This document shows positions 55,626 through 64,000 of a stretch of DNA of 64,000 nt, piece after piece. The position numbers and the translations under genes are program-made. Source of the stretch: Massospora cicadina (taxonomy: Eukaryota > Entomophthoromycota > Entomophthoromycetes > Entomophthorales > Entomophthoraceae); NCBI GenBank assembly GCA_022478985.1, contig JAKSZP010009579.1, positions 24,691-88,690 on the forward strand. The letters run 5' to 3'. Each line of letters starts with the position of its first letter. Within the stretch, counting starts at the first letter, position 1. The notes beneath the pieces are model-generated. The model saw only the letters and a program-made list of their open reading frames with translations, was not told the origin of the DNA and did not search any database.

Positions 55626-56700
55626 ATGTCTGGGAGCAGTTGGGCAAGCAAGGCAAGAGGAGCAGGCGGAAGGCCTGCGGCCTCTAACGTTCGAAAACGC
55701 CCCAGAGAATCTGGCAGAATAGAAAAAAATCTAAAAAACTGGCGGTCACAATTTCCCCGGAGATACTCGCGTGGCAAGCATGATGCAACCAGTACATCAA
55801 CACGCCACATTCCCAGCCACTTTCATCGGTGGAATTCAGAGTCCGTGTGTATCTGGACATCCAAAAAATGGCCCTATGGGAAAAATTTTGTGAAGATGTA
55901 CACAAAATTTTCCTGACCGCGGTGTACGTTGCACCTCACTCCATGTCACACGGTTGGCTGGACCTAGGTTTTGAAAGCAAAATAGCAGCAGATGAGGCTG
56001 CAGTGGTGCGCATAGTGGTCAACCTCCCCGAAGGGCAACAGATCGTCGAAACTAAACGCACCAGATGGACAAAATTAAACCAAATTTTCCTCACGTTTGA
56101 CTTTTGGCCTACTATGGTAAAACGTGACATTTTGGAGCAACACCTGAAAGATGGTCTCTACATATATGGCGAGATACAATTTTTCAAAATGCAACGTTTC
56201 ATGCTGATGCCACACCTGTGCACCAGCAAAGCCATCACAGTTCTGACCCCAACTGAGGAGATCGCGAAGGACCTAACCCAGATCCTGCACTCCACCTTTA
56301 TTGATATTGCAGGGCACACCACCCACCCATTCTGGGTAACCATGGACAGCGCGCCCCCCATTTGCACCCACTGTGACGTGTTCAGCCATAAGGCGCACGC
56401 ATGCCCCATCAAAGAGGGCGTCACATTCCAAGAGCACCCTGGGCAGGCATGGCCAGCGGAGAGGCACACTATGAACCAACCGCAAGCACCAAGGAGGCTT
56501 TCCCGTGGGGAGCACAAGGCTGCTACCTATTGGTAAAGCCCATCTCCCCGCAGGAGCAGAAGAAGGCCAAGCAGGCCCATAGGACCACGGCCAAGGAAGC
56601 GGCCAAGGCCACCACCACCATCCCACACTCACAACGCCAGGAGGACATGGAGACCTTCATGGTGGAAGCAACTCAGGAATACATCACCCAATCAGATTAG
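55626..56700 (+). pseudogene. ORF1 of LINE-1: RNA-binding protein with zinc knuckle, frameshifted
   Basis: The first ATG (55626) opens 96 codons rich in Arg/Ser; the frame then shifts to 55829-56536. That part holds VRVYLDIQKMALWEKFCED, HGWLDLGFESKIAADEAA and the complete knuckle CTHCDVFSHKAHAC at 56363-56404. A last shift leads into 56401-56700 (basic, Ala/Lys/Thr-rich, ending at TAG). ORF1 proteins package LINE RNA. Two frameshifts in otherwise well-kept sequence suggest recent decay or a defective source copy. Half-LINE copies A-D encode a related protein. Confidence 0.8.
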
Positions 56701-57059
56701 GAGGCCTATGCCAAACGGGCCACTAAATCTGAGGATCCGATGGGAGATTTGATCTCACCCAATCGCTTCACCCAAGCCCCAGTCAAAACTGACTTGGGAC
56801 CTATCCCAACCGAAAAAAAAAATTTTGCCCCACTCGACGGTACACCGAACTTATCTGCACCGCAAAAATTTGTCCAACGTCAGAAAAACAAAAAGCGAAG
56901 GCCAAAGCCAATGCAACTCTTTCCACAAAAATTAACAAAAACCCCAATAGTGTTGCTGCTAATACCCGCGCTGCTGTGAAAGCTCATGGGGACCTGGAAG
57001 AGGCTGGTGGGCCCGGGGGCCCACCCCTCACACCTAAGGTGCGATGGGGGAAACCTTCA

Positions 57060-57790
57060 CTCTAGGGATGCTGAATATCGCCGGACTCAAGGCCTCCCCA
57101 TCCTGGGCTAGAAACTGAGTTTTTTACAAAACAATTTACCTGTGGATATCCTGGCCATCCAGGAGTCCACTGTCCACGAGGTTCCAAGGAAGCTTGGAAA
57201 ACAATGCTCCTACCATCCCTATCCTTTTGGTTGAAGCACTGTGGGGTGCTAATTTGGAAAAACAATTTTTTCAAATTTACATCTTTAGAAACATTACTAA
57301 ATGGCTGAGTGCTCGTTGTCACCTTCTCATGGGCCAATGTTGCACACACAATCGTCAACATTTATGCCCCAAACAGTGCACATGAGCGTCAGGAATTTTT
57401 CTCGTTGGTCAAATCCCTCCCGCTACACCCCAATTCTTTCCTAATTGGTGACATGAACTGTTGGCTAACCTCACCAACAGACCGGTGGCCGCCCTCACCC
57501 CACGCCCCACAGGGTCACGTAGAACTATGTGTTCTAAAAGCCGCCCTTGGGTTAATGGATGCGCGCGCTGTGACAGCGCGCGCGCGCGCGCGCGCGCGCG
57601 CGCGCGCGCGCGCGCGCCCACTGCTCAAAAACATGACGCATCCGCGCGCGTCCACAACAGCCAATTAAGGTCCATGACCCGCATCGACCTTATTCTAGCA
57701 CTGGCGAAATTCTAACCCCACATTCCCCACTTCAAAACAATGAAAATGGAATTCTCCAACCACCGACTGGTCTCTAACATACTTCTTACC
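57060..57790 (+). pseudogene. AP-endonuclease domain of LINE-1 ORF2, frameshifted
   Basis: Motifs appear in order but in changing frames: MLNIAGLKAS at 57068 (N-terminal Asn), LPVDILAIQES at about 57135-57168 (catalytic Glu), AHTIVNIYAPNSAHE at 57334-57380, LIGDMNCW at 57441-57464 (catalytic Asp-x-Asn), RIDLIL at 57680-57697, SNHRLV at 57754-57771 (His). The enzyme nicks target DNA to prime reverse transcription. A (GC)21 run (57576-57617) lies between GDMN and RIDLIL. At least two frameshifts inactivate this copy. Confidence 0.8.
57576..57617. repeat. (GC)21 tract inside the LINE-1 endonuclease
   Basis: 42 bp of alternating GC, preceded by GCGCGCGCTGTGACA. It codes for Ala-Arg repeats in any frame and cannot create a stop. 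Alternating purine-pyrimidine GC is the classic Z-DNA-forming sequence. Confidence 0.97.
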
Positions 57791-57839
57791 TGTCACAGTT
57801 GCAAAGGCCCCACATTGGTGCAAAATCTGCCCCCCAGAG

Positions 57840-58412
57840 CTCGCGTCGCCAGGATTTTCCATGTGGGTGGAAGAGGTAACTTTAGCAAAATCCTTTGTTG
57901 CACCATTTTGCGCGGACCCCATTTCCACATGGGCAACTTTCAAAGAAGACACCATCCACCACTATTGCCATCTCTCATCCAGATGCTCACGAGCCACATC
58001 AGCAGTTATATTGCGCGCGCTGGCAGAATTGGCCCACTTGGAGTCCAACATTCCAGCCTCAGGATATAGCCCTGCATGGGGCCAGAAGTGGGCGGAGGCA
58101 GCCGCCCACCTCAACGCACTTGAAAGGCAACACAAACATCAGGTTTTTGTCCAATACAGGGCCACACGCATCACTAAAGGCGACAAGTGCACTGCATACT
58201 TCTTCAAAAAATTTTTGCACCACGCCAGAGCGTGGCCTGCACACAGGTGCAAAGATCAGATAATTCTATCGTGGACACACCGGCCAAAGTGGCAATCAAA
58301 ACGCAAAGATATTACTCCGAGTTATACCGAGCTGAACCAATTCAGCCAGCCAAAATGGCGGAATTTCTTGGCAGAGCTCATATCTGCACCATTTTCTGAT
58401 ACCCGGAAATAA
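57840..58412 (+). pseudogene. Linker between endonuclease and RT of LINE-1
   Basis: 57861-58412 is open for 183 codons: VFVQYRATRITKGDKCTAYF and KFLHHARAWPAHRCKDQI match the pre-RT linker of L1-like ORF2 (RA.......GD.CT.YFF). It ends one frame off the RT reading that begins at 58412. Confidence 0.65.
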
Positions 58413-59872
58413 TGAATTTAATTACTCCAAACGAATTATGGACTACCATTCGCGGTGCGCCAAACCAAAAATGCCCAGGCCCAGATGGCATTCCATATGA
58501 GTTCTACAAAAAATATTTTAAATACATATCCCCATTGCTGCTAGCCTCACTCAACCAAAGCCTGTTGGAAACGCGCCTCCTACCAGGAGGACATGAGGCC
58601 TTTACGGTCACACTCTTCAAGAAAGGGGATAGGCTAGACTTAGCCAACTGGCGCCCCATTTCTCTAACAAACACAGACACCAAAATTTCAACCAAAATCA
58701 TGGCTAACCGTTTAGGGACTGTAGCATCTGCCACCATCTCCCCAGAACAATTTGGTTTCATCCCCAGAAGGTCGATTTGGGATAACGTGCACTCTGTGGC
58801 TGATGTGTGTCAGTCCACAGCCTCAGGGGCAATTGTATTCTTATACCAACAAAAGGCCTATGATAGAGTAAACTGGGAATACCTTAGGGCCTGCCTCCAA
58901 CAATTCCGCCTACCTCCCCACTTCATTAACTGGGTGATGCTGCTCACGGAATCTGCAACAATGGCAGTGCGCGGCCCAGGTTTCCTAACGGAAGTAGTCC
59001 ATCCTCAAAGGGGCCTGCGACAAGGGGACCCCCTCAGCCCACTCTTATACAACTTCAGCCTTGACCCACTACTGCGAAATGTGAATGCCCAACTCACTGG
59101 GGTCCATGTGCCAAGCCAAACCCCAGTCAAGATGATGGCATTTGCAGATGATTGCATGGTGGGGGTGTCTAATAACAAAGATGCACGCGCGCTTGAAGCC
59201 CTCATCCAGGAATATTCCCGGGTAAGCAACGCGGCACTGAACGCCTCCAAAACCGAAATCATCCTCCTTGGTTGGTTTCAGAACTGCTGGGCCCCAGCAA
59301 GTAGTTCCCAACCTGGCCCATCTGCTCACCCACGTCCACGCCTTACTAACTCAAAATACACCGCTCCACTGGTGCTCCCCCTTTGTGCCACGACCTACCA
59401 TAGGACCGGTACGCCATCTGGGCGTGTGGTTGGAGGCAGGTGGATACGCGTCAGCAGTAAGGAGTGCCATATACTGGACAACGTGACGAAGCGAATCGCC
59501 TCTCTCAGAGCCCACCCTACTACCCTCACTGGCAGGGTTGTTCTTGCCAACTCTATGCTCCTATCCAAAGTCTGGTTTGGAGCCCACGCCATCTCCTTCT
59601 TTCCAAGCTTCTTCAAATCCCTGTATGCTTTGCTACAAGGTTGGCTTTGGTCAGGCCGCCCTCCACCAGTATGGCTAGAGGTCATGTTTGGCCCTCATTA
59701 TCATGGTGGCATGGGCCTACTTGACTTCAAAGCCCATACCGCCAATATCCTGGGCACCTGGATCGCGGCCATCACTGCTCCTACACTCCCATCCCAACAC
59801 TGGTCCCGCGCAGCCTGCTCCAACTTCTACCGAGCCTTGGGCCTCAACAATCCATCAAACCTTACTCCCTGA
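58412..59872 (+). CDS. Reverse transcriptase of LINE-1 ORF2
   Basis: 486 codons without a stop, the longest reading in the window. RT motifs in order: QKCPGPDGIPYEFYKKYF, KKGDRLDLANWRPISLTNTD, ISPEQFGFIPRRSIWDNVHS, VFLYQQKAYDRVNWEYL, GLRQGDPLSPLLYNFSLDPL, AFADDCMVGVS (catalytic FADD at 59141-59152), NASKTEIILLGW. A thumb-like region follows (ILDNVTKRIASLRAHPTTLT; GGMGLLDFKAHTANILGTW). The true ORF2 start is upstream at the endonuclease. The enzyme copies element RNA at the nicked chromosomal site. Confidence 0.93.
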   Translation: MNLITPNELWTTIRGAPNQKCPGPDGIPYEFYKKYFKYISPLLLASLNQSLLETRLLPGGHEAFTVTLFKKGDRLDLANWRPISLTNTDTKISTKIMANRLGTVASATISPEQFGFIPRRSIWDNVHSVADVCQSTASGAIVFLYQQKAYDRVNWEYLRACLQQFRLPPHFINWVMLLTESATMAVRGPGFLTEVVHPQRGLRQGDPLSPLLYNFSLDPLLRNVNAQLTGVHVPSQTPVKMMAFADDCMVGVSNNKDARALEALIQEYSRVSNAALNASKTEIILLGWFQNCWAPASSSQPGPSAHPRPRLTNSKYTAPLVLPLCATTYHRTGTPSGRVVGGRWIRVSSKECHILDNVTKRIASLRAHPTTLTGRVVLANSMLLSKVWFGAHAISFFPSFFKSLYALLQGWLWSGRPPPVWLEVMFGPHYHGGMGLLDFKAHTANILGTWIAAITAPTLPSQHWSRAACSNFYRALGLNNPSNLTP

Positions 59873-60710
59873 TGAAATACCTCGCATCACACACATTGGC
59901 CACAGGTCCTCACGGGACTAAAACCCACTACAAACAAATCCTACTCTCCATGCAAAGCGCAGAGTGGAGAATTCGTATTAGTGGACATACAACCCAAAGA
60001 GGCCGCCCCTCTCCTCAGTTCACACAAGAGGTACAGGGGCTACCCATCCATGATGGCGTGATCCCCATTTGACCACAAGTCCTATCCATGGTGGACTACC
60101 TGGACATGATGGACATCCCTTATTCCACTGAGACCCAAAAGACTATCTGGAAATACGCACACCATCCTCTGTTGCAGCCTCAAGTCCGCTCCCATGTGTG
60201 GCGCTGCCTGAGGCGGGTGTATCGTATAGCTGAGCGCTCTAATGCTTTACACTCATCCTGTGTCGTGTGTGGCCAGTATGGAACGCTGTTCCACCGCCTG
60301 GAGAAGTGCCCCACCTCTAAAGTAATATGGCGCGAAGTCCAACGTCTGCTAGGCCAGGATCAAACACATCCCTTCAGTCTGTCAAGAGATATGTTTGCTT
60401 CATCAATGGCCTCCCCCTCCTACCCTCCCTCCATGCTCTGGTGGTTGCAATCGCCATGTGGACTATCCACACGATTGTCTTGGATGCCATCGCTGGATCC
60501 ATCCCCACCCTCCCTGAAGCTGTCCACAGATTCCAGTCTCATTTGGTGGATCACTTTCAAGCGTGGATGTTTGGATATCTCCCACCACGTCGCCGGCAGC
60601 TGGTCTCCTCCTGGTTCCCAGTCTGGTTCATCAAATCAGACCCCTTCCTCCACACGTGCTCAATAGTGGCTACGTCCCCTACACACGTTCCCTCCCCCTT
60701 CCCATAAGTG
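59872..60710 (+). pseudogene. C-terminal region of LINE-1 ORF2 with CCHC finger
   Basis: A TGATG overlap shifts frame at 59870. 59872-60072 and 60088-60666 carry the tail: YLDMMDIPYSTETQKTIWKY, HVWRCLRRVYRIAERSN and the finger CVVCGQYGTLFHRLEKC (60259-60309) followed by IWREVQ, the zf-RVT pattern seen at the end of many LINE and plant/fungal RT proteins. It ends near 60710. Confidence 0.8.
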
Positions 60711-60836
60711 GCGTTCCCGCTGGCAACAAGAGATAGCATCGCTTCTCTGGGGTGCCTCCCCTGGTACTAAGTTTTGTCTCATCTGAGTCATATTCGGAAG
60801 TGTCCGTCCCATGGTTGGCCTTCCCAGCAATAAATT

Positions 60837-60856
60837 TAAAAAAACACATAGAAAAA
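60837..60856. repeat. LINE-1 target duplication, right
   Basis: Identical to 55511-55530. Confidence 0.95.
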
Positions 60857-62629
60857 CCAATGTTTTAAAGTAAATTTATTTTTTATTGGTTATCCTTGAT
60901 TTAAGATGATTACGCCTATGTTACCTATTGGGGGAGGATAGATTGCAGTAGGAGTAAATAACCCATTGAAATCTATATGAGATCAGACAATAGCGAGCAC
61001 TAGACCTACTCAAAACCTAGTTCATTGAGCGTATGCAGTTCCCTGTGAGAAAGTGACTAGGGGAAAAGGAATTGAAATTTGGGAGAAGCCAAACGTGATA
61101 CCCTGGAGTGGGGATGGAAGCAACAGTATAAGAAAAGGCATTTAGTGAATAACCCTGATTAATCCTGATATGGTACTGGAGCTGAAAGATTAGTTTTAAG
61201 CACTTGCCAATGGTTTTGTTAAGAACACCGGACATATGGGCTGGCAATGAGCATGGAATACTAGGTGGGGGTTGCTGAATCATGCCTCTATCAAAGCCAT
61301 CAGTTTAAGCTACCGATGGGACGTTCCAGAAACAAGATAGGCATGCATGGAGTGAATGACATCCTGCAAGCGATGACTATGAGCATCTCAGAAGCTGAAG
61401 CAGAAAGAGCGATGGAAACCAGGAGAGGCTGAAAGCTCTAAGGCCCAACTTTGAAGAACTTGGCTGTCAAAGCAAAGAGCATAGGCTGCGATATCCTGAT
61501 CTAGGATGTTTTCAAGATTGTAAGAATTTAGAGCTATGGACAAAGCCTCAGTGACTTGGGCATTTAATTCTGCATAGGGGAGTTTGAAATGTACGCTGTT
61601 GCTAATGGTTAGTTTGGTGGCCAAGACAGCTGGCTTGTAATATTGACCAAGTCAGAAGAGGAATTCCAGAAGCAAGTCTGATCCAGCAAGTAATGAACTA
61701 TCAATAGCGAAGGGCATTGCTTCAGAAAGTTTGACAATGATGTTAGAATTATCTTCAAAAGGCGCTGATCCAGGAGAGTTTTGAAATCTAACTTGTGAAT
61801 TGATGACAGAGAAAGGATTAGTTTTGAGTCATTTGAGACAATCACTAACCTAATTTCAGTGGGGTTGGTTACCATTTCCAGTAATTTTATATAAGGACTG
61901 GTTACTGGTACTTGACTAGGAGTATGAGTCCTTAAAGGACCATAGAAAAGGTTCTGGTGCGCAGATTAACTCATCTGCTGGAAGAGTTAAAAGGTCTTAG
62001 TCAGACAAGCTATTGAGCAGCTTTTGATTCTGCGACTCAGAATTTGACATATGAGCTGGAAGAGAGGGGAGGATGTTGGACTTATATGATAGTTGACATT
62101 ATGCACTCTGAAATTAATTAAGCTTCAATTTTGAAGAAATCAATCTTAAAACTAATGGGATAAGCTCACCAGAGAAGAATTCTGAATGATATTAGCCAAG
62201 AGGTTATTAAGAGAACATAACAAGGGCAAAAATAAATGAGCATTTTTTATTTGAGCCACAAAATGAACATCAATAACAAGAATATCCTGTTGAGGATGAG
62301 GAGCTATCAGGAAATTTAGAGCGCTGGACCAAGAATCCTGAATATGACAGCAGGTCATATGCCCTGACATGGGGAAAACTGGATCCTGAGATTAATATCG
62401 ACATGAGTAAATCAATCAGCTCAGCATGACAGAAGGTCATGGGGACTGCGCTCTGATTAGGCAGTAACGAGGAGGAAGAGGAAGAGAGCTGCGTGCCAAA
62501 GGTCATCTTGAGCAGCGTTAAGTAAAATGATTGTATTATGTTTGAGCAAATGAAGTATTTGACTGAGTGTATAAAGCGGTGTTCTGCCCCAATCCTCTTC
62601 TTGCTGGAATTCTAAGCACGAAGGGGATT
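60857..62629 (-). other. Antisense coding-like segment between pol and 3' LTR of element 5
   Basis: The minus strand reads for long stretches with few stops: 62506-62270, 62370-62152, 61875-61609, 61624-61388 and on to about 61017. Examples: LPYAELNAQVTEALSIALNS, ILDQDIAAYALCFDSQVLQS, SILISGSSFPHVRAYDLLSY. The frames adjoin in order, as a decayed gene would. I recognise no domain. Some plant gypsy elements carry an extra antisense gene here; a captured host gene or an unseen insertion are alternatives. Confidence 0.4.
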
Positions 62630-63778
62630 TGTTGGGATTTTTGCCCATATTCCCAGCCAGCTAGATTACCAGGGATTGCTAGGGGATAATTCCCTAATGC
62701 GAAGTGAATTGGATATTGGTTGACCATGATTTTGGAGTAACTATGTTTGGGGGATTTTAGGTTATTTGCCTGGGTCAGATCCATTGAAAGATCAATCCAG
62801 ATGAATGCTTAAGATCTCAATGGTCAGATTTGCCAATAAAATGGGGGTATTTGATAGTTGATTAACTATCACGTGTACTGATTGGGATCGCTCAGGTTTC
62901 ATCACTAACTGATTGGGAATTTAAGGATCAAGTTTTGAGGCGAGTGATGCCGCCTGCAACTAGAAATCAATCAGTTAGTTCACGACCTGCCTTATATGGT
63001 AACAAGTCCCAAAACCTAAGCAGGTCACTTGACAAATATGGTTGGTTCACTTGGATTGAGAGGAAAACTTTAGGGACACATTTTCCAACTATTTTTGTTT
63101 TATGTCTCAAGGATGTCGAAATGGTGGAATCCTAGCCAGAATGGGGAGACCATCGCTGCTAAGATGAGGATGGGTAATTCAATGGCATCGGCTACTGTTT
63201 CATTAAAGAGGTGCCTACTGAGGGTTGGGCGCTGGATTCCACACCATAAATTACCTAAAGAACTCGCCAATAAAAAAGAATCAATTAATAGAATCAAATA
63301 CAAGACTATTTTTACTAGAGTATTATCTTATTATACTTTATCAAAAGCCATTTCAAGTTCTATTCTTTCTTAAGGTAATTAGTGCTGTGTGCTCTAAATG
63401 GAAGACTATTTAGGAAAAAGAGTAAGGATCTGAGCGGGAATCCAGAGAAGAAGCTGAATCAAATTGGGGATTGCTGCTGACTGTGTGTTACAGATAGAAA
63501 CTGTAAATAGGGATCTGAGCATAGTCGAGTTAGGTGGTACCAGGGAACGAATCCTAATCAGGACATCATAAGTGTTTTGAGAGGAAATACTGGCTGAGCG
63601 TTGGAATAATTTCTAGTACTTCAATTCAACTATGGATATAATCGCCATACTATTATCAACGATTATATCAACTACTATCATACAACACAGAGAATTGCAC
63701 AACAACTGAAACCTGTTCAGTTAATGTATTTATTGGGGTTATTAATAGAGAATATTCAGAAACCTATAAATTTTAACA
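62630..63778 (+). repeat. 3' LTR of element 5
   Basis: 1149 bp, TGTTGGGATTTTTGCC..TTTTAACA, preceded by the purine run GAAGGGGAT. It matches 44686-45830 along its length with scattered changes. Confidence 0.88.
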
Positions 63779-64000
63779 ACTGGTTATCCTGAAATTCCTG
63801 TTGAAGCATCTCATACTGATTTTGCAAATCATGACAGAATTCCTGTTCAGAGTCCAGATTCCGCTCCACTGCCTGAAGTCATGAGAGTACGTCCTCCACT
63901 ATGCTCTTCATTACTTTGTGCTGCCTGCCAGCGTCACAAGCTTGTCATTTAGCATCTTCTACTTGGTTAATGAGGGCGGCTCATTCTCATCCCAGTTTCT
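63779..64000 (-). pseudogene. Gag N-terminus of element 4, beyond element 5
   Basis: The minus strand reads a heptad-like helix: SIVEDVLS then LQAVERNLDSEQEFCHDLQN and QYEMLQQEFQDN, with two stops. It is the expected coiled-coil N-terminal gag, continuing leftward at 44680 across element 5. The window ends inside it. Confidence 0.6.

Larger units (their letters stand above)
55531..60836 (+). mobile_element. LINE-1: near-complete APE-type non-LTR retrotransposon
   Basis: 5306 bp between perfect 20-bp direct repeats. About 95 bp leader, ORF1 with zinc knuckle, ORF2 with APE endonuclease, reverse transcriptase (FADD) and a C-terminal CCHC finger, then a short 3' end (GTCCGTCCCATGGTTGGCCT..AATAAATTT) without a long poly-A. 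RT motif wording (GPDGIPYEFYKKYF, NWRPISLTNTD) is of the L1-like broad group. The perfect duplications show a recent insertion, yet ORF1 and endonuclease are frameshifted. It sits downstream of pol in element 5. Confidence 0.92.
44686..63778 (+). mobile_element. Element 5: dUTPase-bearing Ty3/gypsy retrotransposon with nested insertions
   Basis: Plus strand, inserted in element 4 gag. LTRs are 44686-45830 and 62630-63778 (about 1.15 kb). ACCAG (44681-44685) and ACTGG (63779-63783) may be a decayed duplication. A TGGTGCTCAC primer motif lies at 45833 and a GAAGGGGAT polypurine tract just before 62630. Removing half-LINE copy D (46439-50639) and LINE-1 (55531-60856) leaves about 9.6 kb: gag, protease, dUTPase, RT, RNase H, integrase, then a ~1.9-kb segment with minus-strand coding signal. 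Pol carries many stops. Confidence 0.85.
31071..64000 (-). mobile_element. Element 4: dUTPase-bearing Ty3/gypsy retrotransposon, interrupted twice
   Basis: Minus-strand pieces in order: gag N-terminus (64000-63779), gag/zinc knuckle (44680-43519), protease (about 43130-42570), an unassigned ORF block (42570-41180), dUTPase (41035-40800), RT (40720-39830), RNase H (about 39600-39124), integrase core (39120-38717) and, beyond element 3, integrase end (31759-31071). Element 5 sits in gag and element 3 in integrase. Its 5' LTR lies outside the window; its 3' LTR was not identified. It is decayed by many stops, so it is the oldest of the three dUTPase elements. Confidence 0.75.

Noticed and set aside
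57409..57621. Antisense Ala/Arg-rich ORF over the GC tract
   Set aside because: Alternating GC has no stops in any frame; it is a shadow of the endonuclease region.
1..64000. Repeat-induced point mutation as the cause of decay
   Set aside because: Some changes are C-to-T or G-to-A (for example DSGA to DSRA, YLDD to YLDN), but many stops and frameshifts are of other kinds; without counting dinucleotides I cannot claim it.
1..64000. CRISPR array, bacterial operon or phage content
   Set aside because: No spaced short repeats, ribosome-binding-site-led gene runs or phage modules; all recognised coding is of eukaryotic retroelement type.

Overview
This window is a stack of nested transposable elements. 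I found no convincing host gene in it. The content (Ty3/gypsy chromoviruses with C-terminal chromodomains, Ty3/gypsy elements carrying a dUTPase domain, APE-endonuclease LINEs with a zinc-knuckle ORF1) suggests a large, repeat-rich eukaryotic genome. A fungus is most likely and a basidiomycete is my best guess, because dUTPase-bearing gypsy elements are known from that phylum. The taxon is inference, not proof. Most element genes are decayed by stops and frameshifts; the youngest copies keep long open stretches.

Layout. (1) 1-8275: an ORF1-only, half-LINE-like element (copy A, minus strand) is split at an ATTAG duplication by chromovirus 1 (1229-7794, minus). Chromovirus 1 itself carries a short dispersed element (4988-5870). 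(2) 8275-18495: a degenerate GATAA-type satellite containing a tRNA-derived SINE relic and a small unclassified insert, split by an old LINE (about 10085-18165). That LINE is interrupted by an antisense solo LTR (11540-13653) and by a second copy of the short dispersed element (15766-16532). (3) 18945-20976: copy B of the half-LINE, complete, between perfect 14-bp target duplications. (4) about 22243-30071: copy C of the half-LINE, split at a GGGGA duplication by chromovirus 2 (23595-29534, plus). (5) about 31000 to beyond 64000: a minus-strand dUTPase gypsy (element 4). It is interrupted in integrase by a plus-strand dUTPase gypsy (element 3, 31765-38711, CACTG duplication) and in gag by another plus-strand dUTPase gypsy (element 5, 44686-63778).

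Element 5 is itself interrupted twice. In gag it carries half-LINE copy D (46439-50624), which contains an LTR-LTR miniature retrotransposon (47068-49318). Behind pol it carries a nearly complete LINE (55531-60836) between perfect 20-bp duplications. The deepest chain is therefore four levels: element 4 > element 5 > copy D > miniature element.

Functional links. The half-LINE copies lack endonuclease and reverse transcriptase, but their zinc-knuckle protein and 3' end resemble those of the full LINE, which suggests mobilisation in trans. Elements 3 and 5 and the miniature element start their interior with the same TGGTGCTC primer-binding motif, which suggests a shared primer and possible trans-mobilisation. 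Elements 3, 4 and 5 all place a dUTPase-like domain between protease and reverse transcriptase. The N-terminal gag of element 3 also carries a collagen-like Gly-X-Y stretch between coiled-coil-like segments. Boundaries given with LTR ends and target duplications are read directly from the sequence; other limits are approximate.
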